A stretch of 11,010 bases of DNA. Origin: Thermoplasmata archaeon. Its GTDB lineage: Archaea; Thermoplasmatota; Thermoplasmata; RBG-16-68-12. The translations under genes were made by a program, and so were the position numbers. Positions 5,590 to 11,010 of the stretch are shown piece by piece; position 1 is the first letter of the stretch, and every line of letters begins with the position of its first letter. The stretch covers positions 1 to 11,010 of the forward strand of contig DUJI01000267.1 in NCBI GenBank assembly GCA_013329855.1. Direction: 5' to 3'. The notes under the pieces were generated by a model that did not search any database, was not told the DNA's origin, and saw nothing but the letters and a program-made list of their open reading frames with translations.

Positions 5590-7311
5590 ATGCAGGCGGA
5601 GGCTATCCTGCCGAAGCCCTGGCACAAGCACTGGCCCGAGGGCGTGCCCAAGCACATCGAATATCCCGACATCGCGGTCCACGAGCTGCTCCGAAGGACG
5701 GCCAAGGAGCACCCGGACTGGACGGCCGTGGTGTTCTTCGGCAAGCGTATCACCTACCGCGAGCTGGACGAACTCGCGGACCGCTTCGCCGCTGGCCTCC
5801 GGGGAATCGGGGTGAAGCCCGGCGACCGCGTGTCCCTCATGCTCCCGAACACGCCGCACTTCTTCGTCGCGTTCTTCGGGGCGCTCCGCGCCGGCGGCAT
5901 CGTCGTGCAGACGAACTTCCTCTACACGCCCCGGGAGCTCGAGTACCTGTACAACGACGCGGGCGTGAGGACCGTCGTCGCGCTGGATATCTTCTGGCAC
6001 AACCTGTCGAAGGCCAAGCCGAAGACCCAGATCTCCCACGTCATCGTCTGCGATGTGGCGGACTTCCTGCCGTTCCCCCTACGCCAGCTCTACCCTATCC
6101 GGAAGCGGGGCGACCTGAAGAAGGAAGGTCACTGGCCCTTGGCCATCCCGGACGAGGGTTGGGTCCACCTCTACCGCGACTTCGTTCGCGCCGCGCCGCA
6201 GCCTGGGACCGAGCCCCCCGTGCGCTCCGCGGATGACGTGGCCGTCCTCCAGTATACCGGCGGCACGACCGGGGTCCCCAAAGGGGCCATGCTGACTCAC
6301 CGGAACCTCGTCGCGAATGCCATGCAGGACAACGCCTGGCTGCCCAAGTCGACCGGGCAGGAACGAATCCTGGGCGTGATCCCCCTATTCCATGTCTACG
6401 GCCTGACGACGGTCATGGTTGCAGCCGTGGCGCAGGGCGCGGAGGTCATCCTCCATCCGAACCCACGGGAAATCGACGCCATCCTCAAGCTGATCAACAA
6501 GCACCACCCGACCCTGTTCCCCGGCGTGCCGACGATGTACATCGCCATCCTGCGGCATCCGAAGCTCCGGAAGTATGACCTGAAGTCCATCAAGGCCTGC
6601 GTGTCAGGCTCGGCCCCGCTCCCGAACGAGGTGCGCCGCGAGTTCGAACGGGTGACTGGCGGGAGGCTGGTCGAGGGCTTCGGGCTCACCGAGGCGTCCC
6701 CGGCGACCCATGTGAACCCCCTGGAGGGCCTCATCAAGGAGGGGATCGGCATCCCATGGTCCGACACGGACTCGAAGATCGTGGACGCGGAGGACTCGTC
6801 CAAGGACGTTCCCCAAGGAGGCATCGGGGAACTCGCGATCCGAGGACCCCAGGTCATGAAGGGCTACTGGAACAAGCCCGAGGAGACCGCGAACGTCCTC
6901 CACGACGGATGGCTCCTGACGGGGGACATCGCGAAGATGGACGAGGACGGGTACTTCTTCATCGTGGACCGCAAGAAGGACATGATCCTCTCCTCCGGAT
7001 ACAACGTGTACCCGCGGGAGGTCGAGGAGGTCCTCTTCATGCACCCGGCCGTCCAAGAGGCGGCGGCCATCGGCGTCGCCGACCCGTACCGCGGCGAGAG
7101 CGTGAAGGCGTACATCGTCCTGAAGCCGGGCGCGAGCGCCACGGCCGAGGAAATCATCGCGTTCTGCAAGGGCAAGCTCGCGCCGTTCAAGGTACCCAAG
7201 CAGGTGGCCTTCGAGAAGGAGCTCCCGAAGACCATGGTGGGCAAGGTCCTGCGGCGGGAGCTCAAGGAGAGGGAAGTCGCCGCGGCCCAGGCGGCCACCA
7301 AGACCACCTGA
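5590..7311 (+). CDS. Long-chain fatty-acid-type acyl-CoA synthetase (AMP-binding)
   Basis: 573 residues from ATG 5590, which is directly preceded by the purine-rich run GGGGAGG (5581-5587). The frame is open further upstream, but those residues are low-complexity and overlap the promoter. It activates a carboxylic acid to an acyl-adenylate and then the CoA thioester. ANL-superfamily core motifs are all present in order: YTGGTTGVPKGAMLTHRN (222-239, ATP P-loop), the acceptor-binding region around PGVPTMY (311-317), VEGFGLTEASP (361-371), and WLLTGDIAKMDEDGYFFIVDRKKDMI (441-466, with Asp446 and the hinge Asp460/Arg461). GYNVYPREVEEVL (470-482) and PKTMVGKVLRREL (546-558), with catalytic Lys552, complete the set. 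The overall pattern is that of FadD-like ligases; chain length or an aromatic substrate cannot be decided. It is divergent from a crotonase and stops 7 bases from the convergent AlkZ-like gene. Confidence 0.92.
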   Translation: MQAEAILPKPWHKHWPEGVPKHIEYPDIAVHELLRRTAKEHPDWTAVVFFGKRITYRELDELADRFAAGLRGIGVKPGDRVSLMLPNTPHFFVAFFGALRAGGIVVQTNFLYTPRELEYLYNDAGVRTVVALDIFWHNLSKAKPKTQISHVIVCDVADFLPFPLRQLYPIRKRGDLKKEGHWPLAIPDEGWVHLYRDFVRAAPQPGTEPPVRSADDVAVLQYTGGTTGVPKGAMLTHRNLVANAMQDNAWLPKSTGQERILGVIPLFHVYGLTTVMVAAVAQGAEVILHPNPREIDAILKLINKHHPTLFPGVPTMYIAILRHPKLRKYDLKSIKACVSGSAPLPNEVRREFERVTGGRLVEGFGLTEASPATHVNPLEGLIKEGIGIPWSDTDSKIVDAEDSSKDVPQGGIGELAIRGPQVMKGYWNKPEETANVLHDGWLLTGDIAKMDEDGYFFIVDRKKDMILSSGYNVYPREVEEVLFMHPAVQEAAAIGVADPYRGESVKAYIVLKPGASATAEEIIAFCKGKLAPFKVPKQVAFEKELPKTMVGKVLRRELKEREVAAAQAATKTT

Positions 7312-7318
7312 AGGCGGT

Positions 7319-8524
7319 TCAGCGGGCCCTCGCGAAGGACGCCCGGGCCTCCGGGAGCTCGAGGAACCGCGCGACGTCGTCCGCCTCGGCCCGCACGCCG
7401 TCCTTCGTCGCGTCGTCGAAGGGCACGTAGGGGCGGACCTGCACTCGGAGACGTTTCCCTGCGCGCTGGTAGGTCCATTCGCCGGCGACCCGCCCGGCCC
7501 GGAGCACGGCCGGATACACCCAGCCTGCGGGGCGGTAGATCCGCTTGTAGTGCGCCGCGTCCACGAGGTGGTCCCTCCCCTTGTGCCCCATCAGGAAGGA
7601 GTCGAAGTACGGGAGGAGGCGGACCGCGGACCGGTCCAGCTTCGCTCGCTTCAGGGCAGGAACGTCGCCGCGCAGGACCCACGCAGTACGGCCGTCGAGT
7701 GCCACAGGCGCGAGCTCGTCCTCGACCCGAGCCCAGATCTGCCGAGCCCGCGCCACGGTCAGGATGCTCCACGCCGCGAAGTCGGAGACCGTCGCGGGTC
7801 CGAACCCGCGGAGGTACCGGCGGAGGAGAGCGCCCTCGGCCTCCTCGAGCGGGAGGTCGCGCCAGCGCGGCAGCCAGGCATCCGGCCGCACGAAGGTGGT
7901 CCCCTCTCCCTCGTCGGGCCCGAAGCAGACGAGCGCGCGATACGCGGCCATCCACGCGATGTCGGGGACCGTGACCACGGACCTCCCGAGGCGGAATCCG
8001 AGGGCGTCTGCGGGGTTTCCCCAGCCCCGGCCGCCGCCCTTCTCGATGGGCCAGCCCAGGGAGGCGCGCACGCGGTTCGCGATCTCGCCCCGGGTCCTCG
8101 GGCGGTCCATCGCGGCGCTCGCGGCCGCTACGAGATGATTGGTGGCCTCCTTCGAGGCGCCCGCGCGGACCCTCCAGTTCTCGAGCCGCCCCACCTGTCG
8201 CGTGCTGGAGCCGCGGACGAAGACGGCGAACTGGTCCGAGGGGACGAGGTGGACCGTGCCGCGCATGCACCACACCCGCGCGAGGGTGCGCTCCTGCCAG
8301 AGCGCGCGCGAGATGTCCTCGAGAGTGAGGCCGCGGAGCCGGACGCGGAGGGCCAGCTGTGCCGCCTCCATGACCTGGGCTTGGATGCCGCAGGCATCCG
8401 CGACGACCGACGCGACCTGGGACCGGGGCGCGGGACGGTCGAGGTGGGGCGTCGCCATGCGGAACGCGGGGACCTGGTCCCAGGTGACCGGCGCTGCCGC
8501 CCCCGCGGCGTCCCCTCGGAGCAT
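7319..8524 (-). CDS. Winged-helix DNA glycosylase-like protein (AlkZ/YcaQ, HTH_42 family)
   Basis: 401 residues. The N-terminal region contains GIQAQVMEAAQLALRVR (46-62); Gln48 and Gln50 form the QxQ pair that is catalytic in AlkZ/YcaQ glycosylases, which remove alkylated bases and unhook interstrand crosslinks. RTLARVWCMRGTVHLVPSDQ (79-98) is the next family block. The C-terminal half holds LLPYFDSFLMGHKGRDHLVD and, after a linker, GRVAGEWTYQ, both typical of COG3214 proteins. The winged-helix modules are inferred from the family, not visible as single motifs. A TATA-like stretch about 28 bases upstream of ATG 8524 would make this a nearly leaderless mRNA; ATG 8458 is the alternative start. 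It is divergent from the dCMP deaminase. General base-damage repair is the simplest role, and no natural-product cluster is visible nearby. Confidence 0.82.
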   Translation of the reverse strand: MLRGDAAGAAAPVTWDQVPAFRMATPHLDRPAPRSQVASVVADACGIQAQVMEAAQLALRVRLRGLTLEDISRALWQERTLARVWCMRGTVHLVPSDQFAVFVRGSSTRQVGRLENWRVRAGASKEATNHLVAAASAAMDRPRTRGEIANRVRASLGWPIEKGGGRGWGNPADALGFRLGRSVVTVPDIAWMAAYRALVCFGPDEGEGTTFVRPDAWLPRWRDLPLEEAEGALLRRYLRGFGPATVSDFAAWSILTVARARQIWARVEDELAPVALDGRTAWVLRGDVPALKRAKLDRSAVRLLPYFDSFLMGHKGRDHLVDAAHYKRIYRPAGWVYPAVLRAGRVAGEWTYQRAGKRLRVQVRPYVPFDDATKDGVRAEADDVARFLELPEARASFARAR

Positions 8525-8547
8525 CGATGGGGCCGAGCCTACGGCGG

Positions 8548-8555
8548 TAGAAATA
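8548..8555 (-). promoter_or_regulatory. TATA-like element of the AlkZ-family gene
   Basis: TATTTCTA on the minus strand is centred about 28 bases upstream of ATG 8524, the spacing expected if transcription starts at or next to the start codon (leaderless mRNA). It is one of the few AT-rich islands in the divergent gap. Confidence 0.4.
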
Positions 8556-8594
8556 CGTTCGCGGGGGTGGGGGAAACGCCCTACGCCCCCGAAG

Positions 8595-8601
8595 CCTTAT
8601 C
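8595..8601 (+). promoter_or_regulatory. TATA-like element of the dCMP deaminase gene
   Basis: CCTTATC is centred 47 bases before ATG 8645, giving a leader of about 20 bases that contains the AGGGGAG ribosome site (8633-8639, 5 bases before the ATG). A GC-rich dyad, CGGGGG (8562-8567) and CCCCCG (8586-8591), lies between this element and the divergent one and might be a regulatory site or only base composition. Confidence 0.4.
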
Positions 8602-8644
8602 ATGCCGGATGGGCTTGTCCGCAGAAGTTCCCAGGGGAGCGGAG

Positions 8645-9058
8645 ATGGGGAAGATCGAGAGACCCAGCCTCGAGAGCCTAATCATGGACTTCGCCATATC
8701 GTTGACGCGACGAGCCACGTGCAAGCGCGCACAGTTCTCGTGCGTGATCACATCCGAGGACATGACCCAAATCTATGGGTTTGGGTATAACGGCACTGCG
8801 AAAGGCTTCTCCCACGACGACTGCAAGTTCGACCAGCCGGGAAACTGTCAGTGCGTTCACGCGGAGCAAAACGCGTTGATCAAGGTCCGCGTGAACGACC
8901 CGCGCAAAGTTGTCTTCGTGACCGGACAGCCCTGCGTGACGTGCGCCAAGCTGATCGTCAACAGTGGAGCCTCGAAAGTGTACTATCGGAGCGCGTACCG
9001 GACGGACGAAGGGCTGGATCTCCTCAAGAAGGCCGGCGTCGAGATCGAACGCGTCTGA
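8645..9058 (+). CDS. Deoxycytidylate (dCMP) deaminase, ComEB-like
   Basis: 137 residues from ATG 8645. It belongs to the zinc-dependent cytidine/deoxycytidylate deaminase fold; dCMP deaminases convert dCMP to dUMP for thymidylate synthesis. The zinc and catalytic set is clear: CVHAEQNAL with His72 (Zn) and Glu74 (proton shuttle), and PCVTCAK with Cys97 and Cys100 (Zn). RRATCKRAQFSCVI (22-35) and YGFGYNGTAKGF (44-55) match the substrate-side motifs of the dCMP branch rather than tRNA or guanine deaminases. Extra cysteines at 60, 68 and 70, before the HAE motif, could hold a second metal as in some dCMP deaminases. It stands alone, divergent from the AlkZ-like gene and 11 bases from the convergent hydrolase gene. 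Confidence 0.88.
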   Translation: MGKIERPSLESLIMDFAISLTRRATCKRAQFSCVITSEDMTQIYGFGYNGTAKGFSHDDCKFDQPGNCQCVHAEQNALIKVRVNDPRKVVFVTGQPCVTCAKLIVNSGASKVYYRSAYRTDEGLDLLKKAGVEIERV

Positions 9059-9069
9059 AGCCGGTGGCC

Positions 9070-9900
9070 TCAGAACAACCTCCGGGGCCGATCCTCGAGT
9101 CCCAGGAAGTCCGTCACTGCGGCGACGAACTCGGCTCGCTTCTCCACGTGCGGCCAGTGTCCGCAGTCCTCCAGGACCATGAGCTTCGAGCCCAGAATCC
9201 CACGGTGGAGTTCCTCCGCGCGCTCGAGCGGGACTCGCCCGTCCTCCCGGCCGTGGAGGATGAGCGTGGGCGCGCATATCTCCGAGAGTCCTCCGCGGAC
9301 GTCGTACGACTTCGCTCCCGTCGTGACCATCCACTTCAGCCGTTCCGGGGAGAAGCGCATCCGCGGCAGCAGCTCGTCCATGGCATGCGCGAAGATCTCC
9401 GGATGGCGAACCGAGCGGGCCACCTCCTCCCGCATGCGTTCCCGCATCTCGTCCCCGGTTCCCGGGAAACCGAGGTCCGTCCGCAACGGGCTCGGGTCCG
9501 ACCACCAGGCCGCCGTGGAAATCAGGATGAGATGGGAGACGCGCTCCGGGTACAGGAGGGCATACGCGAGTGCCACCGCACCTCCTCCGGAGTGCCCGAT
9601 GACCACGCTCCGCGGCAGGCCGGCCGCATCGGCAACCGCCGCGGCATCCTGGGCCGTCGTGTCCCGCGAGAACTCGTCGTCGGAGCGCGCCGCATCGGAA
9701 CCGCCGACACCGCGGGGATCGAACGTCACGAGGGCCAGGTAGAAGCCCAGCGAGGAGAACCCGCGCGTTTGAATGTAGGAGTCCAAGCCCCACGGCACGG
9801 GCATGACCATGGCGAACGGCCCCTTGCCGCTGACCCGGTACAGGATCCGCGCGCCATCCGGGGTCGTGGCGTACGCCTCCTCGACCTCGAGGGCGCACAT
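9070..9900 (-). CDS. Alpha/beta hydrolase
   Basis: 276 residues with a complete alpha/beta-hydrolase triad. The nucleophile elbow GHSGGGAVAL (102-111) gives Ser104, LHGREDGRVP (215-224) gives Asp220, and CGHWPHVEKR (246-255) gives His248. The strand TFDPRGVGGSD (59-69) and the N-terminal ATTPDGARILYRVSG are typical of small-molecule esterases, lactonases and peptidases of this family, such as the 3-oxoadipate enol-lactonase and proline iminopeptidase groups. There is no signal peptide or membrane segment, so it is cytoplasmic. A lid (about 130-195) separates the strands before the Asp. It follows the HisA-like gene by 4 bases and is probably cotranscribed with it. The substrate cannot be told from the sequence. 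Confidence 0.88.
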   Translation of the reverse strand: MCALEVEEAYATTPDGARILYRVSGKGPFAMVMPVPWGLDSYIQTRGFSSLGFYLALVTFDPRGVGGSDAARSDDEFSRDTTAQDAAAVADAAGLPRSVVIGHSGGGAVALAYALLYPERVSHLILISTAAWWSDPSPLRTDLGFPGTGDEMRERMREEVARSVRHPEIFAHAMDELLPRMRFSPERLKWMVTTGAKSYDVRGGLSEICAPTLILHGREDGRVPLERAEELHRGILGSKLMVLEDCGHWPHVEKRAEFVAAVTDFLGLEDRPRRLF

Positions 9901-9904
9901 GGGC

Positions 9905-10972
9905 TCAGCCGGCGTCGGGCACGGCGCGGGGCGACGGAGCGGGACGCGCCACGGTCTCCGGCGTGGCCGCGGGCGCGGGGCCCTCGTCCTTCGGCGGGAG
10001 GAGCAGGTTCCGGATCACGGGCGTGTAGGGGTCCACCAGGCCGCCTGCGAAGCCTTTCTCCTTCAACGGCTCGATGTCCGTCTCCTGCACACCCCCGCCC
10101 ATATGGAGCGCGAGGTCGTTCCCCTGGAGCAACGCAACGAGCTCGGGGTCCGGACCCAGTTCCGTCCCGAGGCGGCGGAGGTCCATGACGCAGGCGGAGG
10201 TGAATCCGACCGCGCGGAGGGACCGCAGGATCTCCGCGAGGTCCGTCCGCTTCTCCCGCGGGTCGCCCCAGATCACCTTCCCGTCCCAGTCCAGGCACGG
10301 CAGGACGGCCGGGGACAGGCCGTACGCCTCAGTGAACGCGTCCAGGGATGGCAACGTCATCGTGCCGGCGACGACGCGCTCCACGTCCAGCATGTAGCCG
10401 TCCATGATCTCGTCCGTCTCGCGGGCCCCCATGTCGAGCCACACGTCGCAGCGCTGCACGAGGTGCCGCAGGACGTCGAAGTTGGGGTTCGCGCGCTCGA
10501 TCCCGCTCAGGTCGAGCATGTAGACGAGGGACGCGTTGTACCGGGAACCGCCGATCGCGTTCCAGTACTCCTGGAACGAGACGCGGTAGCCGTTCCCTCG
10601 GAGCCGCGTCCCGTCCCATGCCACGCCGACGACGGCCGCGGCGCGGGCGGGCAGGTGGTCCAGGAGGGGCACGTCCAGGAGCGGCTCCGTGAGGATGGGG
10701 AGGATGGGGATGCTGGGCGCCGTCTTCAGGGGCTTCTCAGGGGACGGTTTCCCCCGGTCCCGGATCTCCTTCTCGAACTGGGCCCGCTGGGGCTCCGTGT
10801 CGAAGATCACGGGCATGCCCTCGTAGCGGCAGTCCTCGCAGATGTAGGAGTACGCGTCGCTGTCGATGCCGGGGATGGGCCCCATGACGAGGAGCTTGGG
10901 ATGGACGCGCCGGCTGCCGCAGCGCGCGCAGCCCGCGATGCCCCTCGGCCCCCAGCCCCTCCGCGCCGCCAT
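9905..10972 (-). CDS. Zinc ribbon fused to HisA-related TIM-barrel protein (COG1411-like)
   Basis: 355 residues from ATG 10972, with GGTGGG about 6 bases upstream. Residues 15-18 (CARC) and 45-48 (CEDC) form a four-cysteine zinc ribbon followed by PVIFDTEPQRAQFEKEI. A proline-rich linker (75-105) leads to a TIM barrel related to ProFAR isomerase HisA/HisF. Barrel strands include AAVVGVAWDGTRLRGN (112-127), SLVYMLDLSGI (148-158), DVWLDMGARETDEI (176-189), LPCLDWDGKVIWGD (224-237) and TSACVMDL (258-265). HMGGGVQETDIEPLKEKGFAGGLV (290-313) is the phosphate-binding GGG-V end of the barrel. Residues 327-355 are a Pro/Ala-rich tail. True HisA proteins are about 240 residues without a ribbon, and no his genes are nearby, so histidine synthesis is unlikely. 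The reaction is unknown. It is upstream of, and probably cotranscribed with, the hydrolase. Confidence 0.78.
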   Translation of the reverse strand: MAARRGWGPRGIAGCARCGSRRVHPKLLVMGPIPGIDSDAYSYICEDCRYEGMPVIFDTEPQRAQFEKEIRDRGKPSPEKPLKTAPSIPILPILTEPLLDVPLLDHLPARAAAVVGVAWDGTRLRGNGYRVSFQEYWNAIGGSRYNASLVYMLDLSGIERANPNFDVLRHLVQRCDVWLDMGARETDEIMDGYMLDVERVVAGTMTLPSLDAFTEAYGLSPAVLPCLDWDGKVIWGDPREKRTDLAEILRSLRAVGFTSACVMDLRRLGTELGPDPELVALLQGNDLALHMGGGVQETDIEPLKEKGFAGGLVDPYTPVIRNLLLPPKDEGPAPAATPETVARPAPSPRAVPDAG

Positions 10973-10985
10973 GTCGACCCACCGC

Positions 10986-11010
10986 TCACTCGACCCGGAT
11001 GACCTTGACC
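10986..11010 (-). CDS. Possible last codons of an upstream minus-strand gene (partial)
   Basis: Reading leftward from base 11009, the seven codons VKVIRVE are followed by TGA at 10988-10986, 13 bases before ATG 10972 of the HisA-like gene. The beta-strand-like ending and operon-style spacing suggest a real coding end, but only 24 bases are visible, so the product cannot be named. Confidence 0.35.

Noticed and set aside
10686..10710. Tandem aggatgggg repeat
   Set aside because: It simply encodes the Pro-Ile-Leu-Pro-Ile stretch of the HisA-like protein; there are only two copies and no wider array.
1..11010. Phage defence, CRISPR, toxin-antitoxin or transposon system
   Set aside because: No repeats, transposase, nuclease or antitoxin-like small gene pairs were found. 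All space is taken by metabolic, repair and uncharacterised genes with gaps under 130 bases.

Overview
The window is a GC-rich (by eye about two thirds G+C), almost fully coding stretch of about 11 kb that looks archaeal. The evidence for this is a HisA-related TIM-barrel protein of the COG1411 type carrying a zinc ribbon, AT-rich TATA-like hexamers about 28-56 bases upstream of several start codons in otherwise GC-rich DNA, and Shine-Dalgarno runs of the GGGGAG(G) type. A high-GC mesophilic, amino-acid-degrading member of the Thermoplasmatota is my best guess. That placement is inference only; no marker gene is present to prove it.

Layout. (1) 1-407, minus strand: the start of a homocitrate/2-isopropylmalate synthase-family gene that runs off the left edge and has lost most of its TIM barrel by an in-frame internal deletion. 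(2) 408-517: a divergent promoter region with a palindromic TATA-like element. (3) 518-4283, plus strand: a tyrosine/homogentisate catabolic cluster. Its genes are homogentisate 1,2-dioxygenase, a phosphoribosyltransferase-like protein with a degenerate PRPP loop, fumarylacetoacetase (GTG start, overlapping the previous stop) and, behind its own promoter, a compact 4-hydroxyphenylpyruvate dioxygenase-like VOC enzyme. (4) 4292-5463, minus strand: an enoyl-CoA hydratase/isomerase-family gene translationally coupled to a DUF1801 gene. (5) 5590-7311, plus strand: a long-chain-type acyl-CoA synthetase, divergent from the crotonase. (6) 7319-8524, minus strand: an AlkZ/YcaQ-family winged-helix DNA glycosylase-like protein. 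(7) 8645-9058, plus strand: a deoxycytidylate deaminase. (8) 9070-10972, minus strand: an alpha/beta hydrolase downstream of a zinc-ribbon HisA-like protein, with the apparent last codons of a further gene upstream at the right edge.

How they fit together. The plus-strand cluster should convert 4-hydroxyphenylpyruvate to homogentisate, then maleylacetoacetate, then fumarate plus acetoacetate. No maleylacetoacetate isomerase or tyrosine aminotransferase is visible here. The adjacent acyl-CoA ligase and crotonase pair suggests fatty or aromatic acid activation and beta-oxidation-like chemistry nearby. The other genes are DNA repair, nucleotide metabolism and uncharacterised functions. All intergenic gaps are short (the longest, 5464-5589, is 126 bases), and three convergent gene pairs are separated by only 7-11 bases. 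I saw no CRISPR array, insertion sequence, rRNA or intact tRNA.

The points most worth following up are the internally deleted synthase gene, the PRTase-like protein inside the homogentisate operon, the shortened HPPD-like enzyme, and the zinc-ribbon/HisA fusion.
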